Assembly (NCBI RefSeq): GCF_910594005.1
Contig: NC_057829.1
Span: 59,131,001 to 59,195,000, forward strand
Direction of reading: 5' to 3'
DNA length: 64,000 bases
DNA from: Cervus elaphus
Lineage: Eukaryota; Chordata; Mammalia; Artiodactyla; Cervidae
Below, piece after piece: positions 45,321-56,629 of the stretch. The notes beneath the pieces are model-generated. The model was given only the letters and a program-made list of their open reading frames with translations. It searched no databases and was not told the origin of the DNA. The position numbers and the translations under genes are program-made. Each line of letters begins with the position of its first letter. Within the stretch, counting starts at the first letter, position 1.

Positions 45321-45508
45321 CTAAGGTCCAGGAAGAGATTGACCATGCACTTGGCAGACACCGGAGCCCCTGCATGGAGGACAGGAGCCACATGCCCTAC
45401 ATAGATGTTGTAGTCCATGAAATCCAGAGATGTGTTGATCTGGTCCCCACCAGTCTGCCCCATGTGGTGACCCGTGACATTAAATTCAGAAATTACCTCA
45501 CCTTCAAG
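45321..45508 (+). pseudogene. CYP2C pseudogene exon 7
   Basis: 188 bp, with an ACCAG acceptor and a GTAAGA donor, fully open. It encodes AKVQEEIDHALGRHRSPC, the ExxR motif as E-I-Q-R (HEIQRCVDLVPTSLPH) and RNYLTFK. It matches exon 7 of gene 1 closely, with a few replacements such as Tyr to Cys after the ExxR Arg. A SINE sits 9 bp into the following intron. Confidence 0.93.
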
Positions 45509-45517
45509 GTAAGATTG

Positions 45518-45727
45518 CTTGTGTGCTAGGTTGCTTCAGTCGTGTCTGACTCTGCGACTCCATGGGCTGTAGCTTGCCAGGTTCCTCTCTCCATGCGACT
45601 CTCTAGGCAAGAATGCTGGAATGGGTTGCCATTCCCTTCTCCAGGGGATCTTCCTGACCCAGGGATCGAACCCACATCTGCTATGTCTCCTGCATTTGCA
45701 GCCGGGTTCTTTACCATTAGCGCCACC
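45518..45727 (-). mobile_element. Bov-tA SINE that duplicated the exon 7 splice donor
   Basis: Reverse SINE inserted 9 bp after exon 7. The target duplication GGTAAGATTG (45508-45517 and 45728-45737) includes the donor GTAAGA, so the locus now has two donor sequences about 220 bp apart. The second copy continues into sequence paralogous to the start of gene 1 intron 7 (1490 on). Confidence 0.9.
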
Positions 45728-45737
45728 TGGTAAGATT

Positions 45738-46480
45738 GGTTCCTCTTATACTGACCTCAGTAGTCTTGAAGTTCCCATTTATACAGTATGAGTGCAGTCC
45801 TCTATGAACACAAAAATCCTGTGTGTGGTGGCTTGATGGAAGATGTGTTTCTAGTTTAGTCTGTAAAGCTTTATAACAGGCTCTGGCAGCTGACAGTGCA
45901 AGTGTTCCAAGTTTGTTCTGCCTCTTTTGTATTGTTTGTCTCATCTTAGCTGTTTATTTTTCCAAATGTTATCAGTTTTTACTTGATATTTGTTAGTATG
46001 AATGTCAGTCAATTTACCAAAACACTCTGCTTGGATTTTTATCTGGGTGACATTAGATCAATTTGAAAAGACTTAACATCATGACACATCGAGTCTTTCA
46101 ATTAATGGGCATGGTATATAGTCCTTGGTTTGGGGGGGCTTTCTTTAATTTTCTCAATAATATCTTTTTCAGTAAATTGGCTTGCAAAACTTTTTTGCAA
46201 GATGCTGAATACTGTTATAAGTTTTAAATAATGACTATCATTTTATTATCTGGAATACAGAAGTATAATTAATTTTATCATTTGGATGATCTTATATATA
46301 GCAGCATTGCTAAATTTAAAAAAAATTACTAATAATTAATTGCAGTTTCTATATACATTGTCATACTATCTGGGTAAATCTCTTTGTTTCATCCTTCATC
46401 ATTTCTGATCTCTTGCAGGGTGAATATTAACATAAACTATTAAGCATGATGTTTTATATACATTTTGTTAGAATTTTAAA
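45738..46480. other. Intron 7 of pseudogene, part paralogous to gene 1 intron 7
   Basis: Alignable by eye with 1499-1990 (for example CTTGAAGTTCCCAT and ACAGTATGA). No gene. Confidence 0.6.
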
Positions 46481-46483
46481 GTC

Positions 46484-48815
46484 AGTTTCAGTTCAGTTCA
46501 GTTCAGTCACTCAGTCATGTCTGACTCTTTGCGACCCCAGGGACTGTAGCACACCAGGCCTCCCTCTCCCTCATCATCTCTCAGAGTTTGCTCAAACTCA
46601 TGTCCATTGAGTCAGTGATGCCATCCAACCATCTCATCCTCTGTCGTTCCCTTCTCCTCCTGCCCTCAATCCTTCCCAGCACAGGTTTTTTTCCAGTGAG
46701 TTGGCTCTTTGCATCAGATGGCCAAAGTATTGGAGCTTCAGCTTCAGCATTAGTCCTTCTAATGAAAATTCAGGATTGATTTCCTTTAGGATTGACTGGT
46801 TTGATCTCCTTGCATCCCAAAGGACCCTCAAGAGTCTTCTCCAATACCACAATTCAAAAGCATCAATTCTTTGGTGTTCAGCCTTCTTTCAGGTCCAGCT
46901 TTCACATTCATATATGACTACCAGAAAAACCATAGCTTTAACTAGATGGATTTTTGTTGGCAAAGTAATGTCTCTGCTTTTTAATATGCTGTCTAGGTTG
47001 GACATAGCCTTTCTTCCAAGAAGCAAGGGTCTTTTAATTTTGTGGCAGCAGTCACTATCTGCAGTGATTTTTGGAGCCCAAGAAAATAAAGTCTGTCACT
47101 TATTTCCATTGTTTCCCCATCTGTTTGCCATGAAGTAATGGGACAAGATGCCATTCATGATCTCTGTGTTTTGAATGTTGAGTTTTAAACCAGCTTTTTC
47201 ACTCTCCTCTTTCACTGTCATCAAGAGGCTCGTTAGTTCCTCCTTGCTTTCTGCCGTAAGGGTGGTGTCATCTGCACATCTGAGGTTATTGATATTTCTC
47301 CCAGCAATCTTGATTCCAGCTTGTGCTTCCATCCATCATGGCATTTCACATGATGTACTCTGCAAATAAGTAGGGTGACAATGTAAATATACAGCCTTGA
47401 CATATTCCTTTCCCAATTTGGAATCAGTCTATTGTTCCTTGTCCGGTTTTAACTGTTGCTTCTTGACCTTCATAGAGTTCTCAGGAGGCAGGTAAGGTGG
47501 TCTGCTATTCCCATCTCTTTAAGAATTTTCCACAGTTTGTTGTGATCCACACAGTCAAAGGCTTTTAGGGTAGTCAATGAAGCAGAAGTAGATGTTTTTC
47601 TGGAATTCTCTTGCTTTTTCTATGATCCAATGGATGTTGGCAATTTGATCTCTGGTTCCCCTGCCTTTTCTAAATCCAGCTTGAGTATCTGGAGGTTCTT
47701 GGTTCACATACTGTTGAAGCCTGGCTTTGAGAATTTTAAGCATTACTTTGCTAGCATGTGAAATGAGTGCAATTGTGCCATAGTTTGAACATTCTTTGGC
47801 ATTGCCCTTCTTTGGGATTGGAATGAAAACTGACCTTTTCCAGTCCTGTGGACTACAACCATCAACAGGAGAATGTTGGATTCCACCAAAAAAAAAAAAA
47901 AAAAGATATCCCATATCCACGGGTAAAGGAGAAGCCTCAACAAGATGGCAGGAGGGGATCAATTGCATTTAAAATCAAATCTTAGACCCATCAGAGATGC
48001 TCAGAGGGCACAAACAAAACCTTGTGTGCGCAGGACTGAGGGCAAGGAGCAGTGACCCCCCACAGGAGACTGATCCAGACCTGCCTTTGAGTGTTTGAGT
48101 GTCTCCTGCAGAGGCATGGGTCAGCAGTCACCTGCTGTGGGGACAAGGGCTCTGGCGGCAGCAGACCTGGGAGGCACGGCATGTGGCATTAGTCCTCTTG
48201 GAAGAAGTCACCATTGGCCCACCATAGAGCCACTGAGCAGATGACACACAAACTGCAGAACAATTATAGCAAAGAAGTTCTTACACTGTTGCAAAAGTTC
48301 TAGGGCCCACAATGGATTTCCCAACCTGGGCATCTGGCAGAAGGACTGAGAACCCCCAGGGAAACAACAAAACCTTCTGTGCACCAGGACCCAGGAGAAA
48401 GGAGCAATGACCCCACAAGAGACTGAGCCAGACTTGCCTGTGATTGTCCTGGAGTCTCCCATGGAGGCTTGGGTTGACAGTTGCCTGCCGTGGGGTCAGG
48501 GCCACTGACTACCACAGTCCTGGGAGCTGCAATATGTTGGCATAAATAAGTCTTTTTGAAGGCCAAACTACAGGGAGGGAACACAGACCTACCCCATCAG
48601 TAGAAAATTGGATTAAAGATTTACTGAGCATTTACTGAGATTTACTTGCCCACCAGAGTTAGACCCAGTTTTACAAAGCCATCCTTTCCATCAGGAAACT
48701 TCCACAAGCCTCTTATCTTCATCCATCAGAAGGCAGATGGAATGGAAACCACAATCACAGAAAACTAACCATACTGACCACATGGATCACAACTTTGTCT
48801 GACTCAATGAAACCT
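46484..48815. mobile_element. Second BovB LINE with inverted 5' half
   Basis: The antisense 3' part (46484 to about 47855) includes decayed reverse transcriptase, for example the RKGRGTRDQIANIHWIIEKA segment on the minus strand near 47.65 kb. It is followed by sense BovB 5'UTR (about 47856-48815) with its internally repeated GAGACTGA.CCAGAC.TGCC units. A poly-A run (about 47888-47905) lies in the sense part. The inversion point differs from that of the BovB at 42.8-44.7 kb, so it is an independent event. I could not find a convincing target duplication. Confidence 0.8.
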
Positions 48816-49140
48816 TGAGCCATATTAGGAATAAAAGAAAGTTTTATTTGAGCCAAATTTAGGGCTCAGGTTGTGAGACAGCCTCTCAGATCACTCTGAA
48901 GAGCTGCTGTGGAGAAACATGATTTTCAGCACAGTTTTATACTTTGTCAGAACAAAGTTCATCAAGCAAGTCAGGGAAACATTCCTTCAAGTCCCCCCAC
49001 CCCCCCCCCCCCCCCCTCCAAAAGATCAGCAGGTATACAGAGTCAGTATGACTTTGATGCCTGGGAAGGGAGTCTTTCCAGCTTTGATGTCCTAAGAACA
49101 TTTAATCTGTATTTTTAACATTCTTTATTTCTGGTCAGTC
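48816..49140 (-). repeat. LTR-like sequence with poly-C run
   Basis: Antisense sequence with AATAAAAC on the minus strand close to its start and a GAGCCCTAAATTTGGCTCAA motif, resembling an LTR 3' part. It contains a 26-bp C-rich run at 48992-49017. The family is not identified. Confidence 0.4.
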
Positions 49141-50400
49141 AACCCTTTTAAAAAATGATTAAACAGATGGGCAATGTATGTCTGATAGGCTACAAAGAGG
49201 CTGCTTTACTTAATGTAAAATTCAAGTTAAATGAAGTATAAGCCAGAATGACTTCCCCATTCCTCAGTATGTAAAAATTTCTTCCATTAATATCAGTTTA
49301 TCTATCTATCCACCTATCCATCAACACCTCACTACTTTAGTGTGTATGTCTCATTAACAATGATTTTTATAAAGAGAACAATAATATTCACACTCAAGAG
49401 TTACCATGAGTACAATCATATTATCTTATGTACTGCCTATACTTAAAAATTCCTGACTTGCCTAGAATATACTTTATAACTTTCCTTTTTCTTTGCAATT
49501 TAGTATGTAGCTTAGGGGCAAGCATATAATTTGGTTTAGTTTCCTGTTATCAGTTTCCTTTGCTCTGTATTTCTTTCAACATTTAACTTTGTGAAGAATT
49601 CAATTTAGTAGTCTTGTAAAATATTCTGCAGGCAATTGTTTTCTAGAAATTAGATTTCAGTTATTATTTGGTTAGACAGCTATGTAGGTGCATTTGTGTG
49701 TTCCACTGAAATTCATTTGGGAGGTGGGGATACATAATGTCACCCCATTATTGGTATGGGTTGTTCTTCATATAATAAAGTAGTATCTGCCAGATTTCTC
49801 TATGGGAGAGTTTCTTTTTTTTTACATTTAATTAATGAAAATCTATGGTGTAGTACTTCAGGGCTTTGTAAATATCAAACTTCTTAACCATTCACTCTAC
49901 AGTTTTAGCATTTATGGATGACACTTGCTTGAATTAATGATCCTATGCTGAATTGTTATAAAATGATTTTTCTAATTTTATCTTTGTTTCCGTTTCTATG
50001 CTGAGATTAATCTGTAATGAAATCTACCCTATACTTTCAAATAAGATAATCTGCATGAAAATGATTAACACTAATAGTTGCTCTAGTACTTATTATTATC
50101 ATAGAAGAGGTTATTTTTGACTAGATCAGCTATCTGTTTACAAAAGTACTATGGACAGATAACTCCAAACACTTCAAGTTCCAACAGTGATTTCCATTTC
50201 AAACCATTGTCCACGTGTGAGAAGAGTAGAAACTGTGACAAAGCAGCTGTGGGGGACGGACACCAGTGTCCAAATGTGATGATAAGCAGAATGGATTCAC
50301 CCTAGGGCCCATGTACTCACTGTTTCAAATGCTTTTGACATTTACTTGCAACATCACTGCCACTCTGTTGGGCCTTTAATGGACTGGAACCTAGTGGTCC
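49141..50400. other. Intron 7 of pseudogene, later part
   Basis: No gene is seen. The stretch near 49.8-50.2 kb is paralogous to gene 1 intron 7 sequence near 8.4-9.2 kb (for example AAATCTATGG and the GTGTGAGAAG/ATATGAGATG region). Confidence 0.5.
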
Positions 50401-50500
50401 AGAGTTGATGATGAGAAAGTGAAAGAAGGAAAGAGGCTAATATTCCCTGGGTTATGCAGCTGGCTTTCGCGCTCCAGGGAATCAGCCAGAAATAGAGAGA

Positions 50501-50587
50501 TGGAAGGAAGGAAGGAAGGGAGGGAGGAAGGGAAGAAGGGAGGAAAGGAGGAAGGGAGGAAGGGAGGAAGGGAGGAAGGGAGGAAAG
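50501..50587 (+). repeat. Polypurine GGAA/GGGA tract
   Basis: About 87 bp of GAAGGAAGGGAGG-type pure purine on the + strand. Confidence 0.9.
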
Positions 50588-51065
50588 ATATGGGGACCAA
50601 AGCTCTGATGGAGCAAAGGTGTTTTAATCAACATGGCGTGGGCATATATACTGTTTTACAAGGTAGTTATTCTCAGCAAAGATAAAGATTAAAATTCCAG
50701 ATTTTCAAAGCACAAGGCGATCCCTATTAAAGAGAGAAGAGGGTACTTATGACCATACTGAGAAACTAACAAAGGAAATGCCTGGATTCCTCAGCCCTGG
50801 GAAAGGGAAAGGCGTGCCTCTCCTCTTAATTCCTGAATATTCAGGAATTAATAAAGGCCAGAGGATTCCTGACACCACTCATCTTTAATTTATTTTTGTT
50901 TATTGCTTGCTCTGTCTGCTGCTGTCTTGCTCAAAATGCCACAGCCCTTCTTTAGGCCTAGGATTCCTCATCTATAAACCATAAAATTGGACTAAATGGT
51001 TTGCAACATTTGTCCAGCTACAGGACTTCTGTGTAGTTCAGTTTATGTTCATCTGTTCTTTCAAG

Positions 51066-51207
51066 GGCACAGATGTATTAACATTGCTGACTTCTGTGCT
51101 ACATGATGACAAAGAATTCCCCAACCCAGAGATATCTGACCCTGGCCACTTCCTGGATGAGAGTGGCAACTATAAGAAGAGTGAGTACTTCATGGCTTTC
51201 TCAGCAG
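51066..51207 (+). pseudogene. CYP2C pseudogene exon 8
   Basis: 142 bp, open. It encodes GTDVLTLLTSVLHDDKEF, the NPEISDPGHFLDESGNY segment and FMAFSAG. The acceptor reads TCAAG; the AG is kept, but the preceding base is A where gene 1 has C, a weaker site. The donor GTAACA is intact. Confidence 0.92.
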
Positions 51208-51928
51208 GTAACACAAGTTTATTTTCTTCATCACTTCAGAGAGCAGGATACCTTTTGGGTATCAGTTGGAACTTTCATCCCCACAGTAAGGGTGGTGAAA
51301 GTGCTTTTTTGTCCATGATGAGGGGCAGCGATCACAGTGCCCATACACTTTCCCTCCCCTCAATACATCATCACTGTTGGGCTAGATTACTGGAGCTTGG
51401 AGAGGTGACCCAGTTCTTTCAAATTCAGAAATAAAGTTTGAGCTACATTCTGAAAATGTAAGAAATGCATCTTAGACAAAAGAAACTCTGTTATAAATCT
51501 TTGAAACTTCAAGGTTGATGAAGAGTAAATATACTTAGAACAGAGAACAGAGGCTGTGGAGAATGGAAAGAAACATGTTGGACCATCAGATTAGGAACAG
51601 AAAATAGAATGAATATATGTGTGTTTCTAGAAAAAGATTGAACTTGAAAATATCAAATTGCAGCTATAGTATGAGAATACTTAATGAAGTATGTGGTATA
51701 GTGCTGATGCTCAGTAAATGTTTGTTGAAAGAAGGATACCTGTTAAGATAAGATTTAAGTGGATAGCATGTATGTCTACCCTTTGTCCATCTGTCTATCC
51801 AGCCATTCTGCCTTCCTTCCATTCACTGAAACATTCATCAAATGCATAGTCTCTTTCTGACAGCCAGAAACACAATGTTCTGTACATATACAAGGAGTGT
51901 ATGTGCTCTCTGTGTTTCTTGTTTCCAG
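51208..51928. other. Intron 8 of pseudogene
   Basis: 721 bp, no gene. It lacks the BOV-A2 present in the longer intron 8 of gene 1. Confidence 0.6.
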
Positions 51929-52110
51929 GGAAATGGATTTGTGTGGGAGAGGGCCTGGCCTGCATGGAGCTGTTTTTATTCCTGACCACAATTTTACAAA
52001 AATTTGCCTTGAAATTTGTGGTTGACCCAAAGGACATTGACACAACCCCAGCTGCCAGTGGGTTAGTTTCTGTGCCGCCTTCTTATGAGCTCTGCTTCAT
52101 TCCTGTGTGA
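51929..52110 (+). pseudogene. CYP2C pseudogene exon 9 (haem loop Arg to Trp)
   Basis: 182 bp to TGA with a TTCCAG acceptor, open. Joined to exon 8 the haem signature reads F-S-A-G-K-W-I-C-V-G. The Cys ligand and both Gly are present, but the Arg two residues before Cys is Trp (TGG where gene 1 has CGA). The rest, MELFLFLTTILQKFALKFVV to YELCFIPV, is normal. In human CYP2C19 the same replacement (Arg433Trp, allele *5) abolishes activity. Confidence 0.93.
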
Positions 52111-52386
52111 GGAATGTTAGATCATCAGGCTTCAACTGCCTCTCATCGGGGCATCACTCACCTCTTTCCCTTCAGTTTTCCTGAGAATTCCTTCTCTGAC
52201 CTCTCATCTCATTGTGCTGTTTCACTGCAGAAATGTATCTGCTATTCTCCATATTCTATAACAGTTGTATTGGCCATCACATATGCTAATACTTGTCTAT
52301 TATTGAGTATTATTATGTAATCAGTACAAAATATAACAAGATGGTTAGTGTATACCAATGGAGAGCCTTCTCTTGTGCATGTTCAA

Positions 52387-52392
52387 AATAAA
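52387..52392 (+). terminator. Poly(A) signal of CYP2C pseudogene
   Basis: AATAAA lies 277 bp after the stop codon, in a context shared with the signal at 12082 after gene 1. Confidence 0.6.
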
Positions 52393-52419
52393 AGGCATAA
52401 TTTGATGAGTCAGTTCTCA

Positions 52420-53500
52420 GATTCTCCCTCTTTTGTGCATAGTGCACTTACAAAATGGAAGAAAAGGTGCAAAAAGGTCGTGATGTTTCTCCTAATTATA
52501 TGCCAGTACATTTGGCATTCCAAAGGATAACAGCTTTGGGGGGTACTTAAATGAGGAACTCGCTTTATCTTGCTTGTCTTGGAACATTGACAGGGCCCAG
52601 TATATTCTTGAAACCTGGTGAAAGCTAGAACAGAAAAGCAGGCTGCACTAGCATGCAAGTTTGAGACCTTCAGAATCTTTGACTGAGCTGGTTGGTGAGG
52701 TTCTTCACCTACATGAGACTGGTTACTGTAGATTGGGAGAACTGACTGTTGGTGTAATGTGCAAACACCAATGCAGAGTGTCAAGAAAAATGAAGAAGCA
52801 GAAGATACATGATTTAACAAAAATGTATTTCAGAATAACAGCCACAAAAATCATTACTGGTTTCAGGAGAACAATAAAGAAATGAAGCAGAAATTTCAAC
52901 AAAAGAAAATTTAAAGGTACCAAACAGAAGTCAGATAATTAAAGAATGTAATAATTGAAACTAAGACATCATTAGAGGGTTCACAGCAGACTGGATCAAG
53001 GAGAAGTGATCAGTGAACTGAAATATATATATTACCGGAGATTATTCAGTCAATCAAGGGAGTGAAAGAAAGACTAGGAAAAAGAAAAGAAAGATTAAGA
53101 GATTTATGGAACACCATGAAATGGACCAATATAATAATATAGGAGTCTAGGAGGAGAAGAGAGAAAGAGAAAGGACTAAAAAGCTTATTGAAAGTAACAA
53201 TGTCAGAAAATCTTCCAAATCTGGGGAAGAAGTGGACATAAAAATCCTGGGTGTATAAAGAACCTCAGATTTAAAAATTCAAAGAAATCCATGCTGAGAC
53301 ACACAATAATTAAATTGTCAAAAATCAATGACCATGACAGTGATAGCAGCCATAGATAATAGCTTTTCATATACAAAGGACCCCACAAAACTGTCAGTAA
53401 ATTTTAGAGCAGAAACTGACAGGAGAGAAAATAGAACATATCCTCAGAATTCTGAAAGAAAAAATAAAATCTTAGATATGAGGACACTCACAGGCTGAAA
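52420..53500. other. Downstream intergenic DNA
   Basis: The first roughly 100 bp are shared CYP2C 3' flank. From about 52.8 kb AT-rich, L1-like + strand sequence dominates. No gene. Confidence 0.5.
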
Positions 53501-53515
53501 GTAATGGATAGAAAT

Positions 53516-53710
53516 GACTTCCCTGATGGTTCAGCAGTAAAGAAACCACCTGCAGTGCAGGAGACTTGGTTCAGCCCCTGGACTGGGAAGATCCCTTGGA
53601 AGAAGAAATATTCTTGCCTGGAAAATCTGATGGACAGAGGAGCCTGGTGGACTGCAGTCCACAGGGTTGCAAAGGGTTGGACATGACTTGGAGACTACAC
53701 CACCACAACC
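53516..53710 (+). mobile_element. Bov-tA SINE
   Basis: Sense SINE from GACTTCCCTGATGGTTCAGC to GACATGACTTGGAGAC. Confidence 0.82.
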
Positions 53711-53714
53711 ACAT

Positions 53715-54110
53715 AGTTGAATTTGCAGCATTGTGTTACTTTCTGCTGTAAAGCAAAGTGATTCAGTTATGCATATGTATAGGTTCTTTTTCATATTCTT
53801 TTCCATCATGGTTTATCACAGGATATTGCATATAGTCCCCTGTGCTATACAGTAAGACCTTGTTTATCCATCCTATGTTTAATAGTTTGCATCTGCTAGT
53901 CTCAAACTCCCAACCCATCCCTCTCCTACCTTTCTTCCCCTTGGCAACCACAAGTCTGTTTTCTATGTCTGTGAGTCTGTTTTGTAAATAAGTTCATTTG
54001 TGTAATATTTTAAATTCCACATATAAATGATATCATACAGTATTTGTCCTTCTCTTTCTGACTTACTTTGCTTAGTATGATCACTTTTAGGTCCATCTAT
54101 GTAGCTGCAA
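53715..54110 (-). mobile_element. Ruminant L1 3' end
   Basis: Reverse L1 3'UTR (TGTGCTATACAGTAAGACCT and CCATCCTATGTTTAATAG) with the start of ORF2 C-terminal sequence. Confidence 0.7.
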
Positions 54111-56385
54111 CTGTCACCTGTTGCTGAGAAGAGGCAAAGAGGGAAATAGATCACATGCAATGCTTATATTAGAAAAGAAAAAAAAATGGATGTATCTTTA
54201 TCTAGACTAAGAAAAAAGTAAGACTCAAATAAATAAAATCATAAAGAGAAACCTGTACAACATTACCATGGAATAAAAGGATCATAAGAGATTATTATGA
54301 CCAATTATATGCCACTGAAGAAAGTCAGAAAAGACATACAGTGAGTAGAGATTGAATCAGTAATCAATAGCCTCTGGACAAAGAAAAGCTGGGGACCACT
54401 TAGTTTCATTGGTGAATTTTAAATACTTAAATGTAGAAGAATTAATGTTAATCCTTTTCAAACTCTTTCAAAATGTGAGAGGAGGGAACACTTCAAAATT
54501 CATGTTTTTTTGAGGCCAGAAATTCTGTGGTACCCAAGTCCGGCAAAGATGCTGCCCAGTAAAGAAAACTACAGGTTAGTTAGTATTCCTTATGATGATG
54601 GATGTGACTATCTTTGATATAATTCTAGCAGAAAAAATTCAACTGCCCATTAAGAGTATCCTTTTACTATAAAAACACTCAACAAACTAGGAGTGACAAA
54701 AGCCACATGAAAAGTGATGGCTAAGATCTTAATGGTGAAAAGCAGAAAGCTCTCTCTGGAAGAAGCTCTCTCTCTTGAAGATCTGGATGAAGTAAATATA
54801 CTCACTCTCATTACTGATGTCCAATGTACTACTTAAAGGGCTGACTAGAGAAATTAGGCAAGAAAAAGAAGTAAAAGTCATTCAAATCAGGTGGAAGAAA
54901 TAAAATGATATTTATTCACAGATCACATGATGTTATATGAAAAAAATCATAAAGATTCCATACAAAAAGCCCTGTTATATCTAATAAATGAATTCAGTTT
55001 CAATGCAGAAATCATTTTCATTTCTACTCATTAATAATAAACTGTAAATTAAAAAGTAATATCATTTATAGCAGCATAAAAAATAAAAACTTATGAATAA
55101 CTCAACTAAGGACATGAATAACTTGTACACTAAACAATATAAAAGTTGCTGAAAGAAATTTAAAAAGGTGAGCAAATGAAAAGACATCTGTGTTCATAGA
55201 TTGAAAGAATTAATGTTGTTAAAATGTCCATAGTACTAAAGCCAACTATGTTTTCAATGCAGTATCTATTAAAACCCTAACAATAATTTTTATAGAAACA
55301 GAAATAATCCTAAGATTCATATGAAACCACAACGCTTCAAGTAGCAATGCGATCTTGAAAAAGAACACCAATGGGACCTAATCAAACTTATAAGCTATTG
55401 CACAGTAAAGGAAACCATAAACACAACGAAAAGGCAAACTATAGATTGGGAGAAAATATTTGCAAACAATACAACTGGAAAGAGCTTACTTTTGATAATA
55501 TACAAGCTCATACAACGCAGCAATAAAAAACAAATGGCCCAATTGAAAAATGGACAAATGGCCTAATGACCTAAATAGACATTTTACCAAAGAAGACATA
55601 CAAATGTCTTACAGACAAATGAAACATGTTCCATGTTGCTAATTATTTTAGTAATGGAAATCAAATAAGGTAGCATCTCACAAAGGTCAGAATAGCTATC
55701 ATTAGGAAGTCTACAAATAATAAATGCTAGAGAGGGTTGTGGAGAATAGGGAATCAGCTTACACTGGTGATGAAAATATAAATTGGTACAGCCACTATGG
55801 AAAATAGTATGAAAGTTTCTCAAAAAACTAAAAATAGAATAACCATGTGATCCAGTGATTCCACTTATGGACATATATCCAGACAAAGCTCTAATCTAAA
55901 AAGAAACATGCACCCCTATGTTCACAGCAACACTAGTCACAATAGCTAAGACATGGAAACAACAAAAATGTCCATCAACAGAGGAATGGATCAAGAAGAT
56001 GTGGTACATATATACAATGGAATAATACTCATGCATAAAAAGGAACCAAATAAAATGCAATTTCCAGCAATATGGATTGCAACTAGAGATTATCATACTA
56101 AGCGAAGTCAGAAAGAGAAAGACAAATACCATACAATATCACTTACCTGTGGAATCTAAAATAAAACACAAATGAAGATATCTACAAAATAAACCCACAG
56201 ATACAGAGAACAGACTTAAGGTTGCCAAAGGAGAGGGTGGGTAGGGGAGGGAAGGATTGGGAGTTTGGGATTAGCAGGTGTAAACTATTATATTTAGGAT
56301 GGATAAACAATATGTTCCTACTGTATAGCACAGGGGACTATAGTCAATATCCTGTGATAAACCATAAGAGAAGAGAATATGTATT

Positions 56386-56388
<3 letters not shown>

Positions 56389-56425
<37 letters not shown>
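56389..56425 (+). repeat. AT microsatellite in L1 3'UTR
   Basis: About 37 bp of AT. Confidence 0.9.
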
Positions 56426-56430
<5 letters not shown>

Positions 56431-56481
56431 CTGAGTCACTTTGCTGTGCAGCAAAAATTAAACACAACATTATAAATCAAC

Positions 56482-56588
56482 TGCTGCTGCTGCTAAGTCA
56501 CTTCAGTCATGTCCGACCCTTAGCGACCCCATGGACTGCAGCCTACCAGGCTCCTCTGTCCATGGGATTCTCCAGGCAAGAGTACTGA
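56482..56588 (-). mobile_element. Short BOV-A2 monomer in L1 tail
   Basis: Reverse SINE scrap from GCTGCTGCTGCTAAGTCAC to CAGGCAAGAGTACTG. ATAAATCAACT repeats on both sides. Confidence 0.83.
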
Positions 56589-56629
56589 TAAATCAACTAT
56601 AATGCAATAAATTTTTTAAAAAAGAAAAC

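Larger units (their letters stand above)
20457..52110 (+). pseudogene. CYP2C pseudogene (eight of nine exons, exon 4 missing)
   Basis: A second CYP2C locus in the same orientation as the first, spanning about 31.7 kb from ATG to stop. Exons found are 1 (20457-20623), 2 (22569-22731), 3 (22893-23041), 5 (31906-32082), 6 (41531-41672), 7 (45321-45508), 8 (51066-51207) and 9 (51929-52110). Exons 5-9 have family-typical lengths and open frames. The lesions I can see are these: no recognisable exon 4 anywhere in the roughly 8.9 kb between exons 3 and 5; exons 1 and 3 each one base short; the exon 3 acceptor AG replaced; the exon 6 donor GT replaced by GG; and Arg to Trp in the haem loop. The single-base losses could in principle be sequence errors, but the missing exon and lost splice sites could not easily be. 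The promoter and poly(A) signal look intact, so it may still be transcribed. Confidence 0.85.
54190..56625 (+). mobile_element. L1 sequence, sense, interrupted by a SINE
   Basis: Decayed L1 ORF2 and a ruminant L1 3'UTR (CTACTGTATAGCACAGGGGA; GTCACTTTGCTGTGCAGCAA). It may be more than one fragment. Many stops. Confidence 0.7.

Noticed and set aside
20457..52110. A functional second CYP2C gene with sequencing errors only
   Set aside because: Missing exon 4, a lost acceptor, a lost donor and the haem-loop Trp together are too many independent defects, although the one-base losses alone could be errors.
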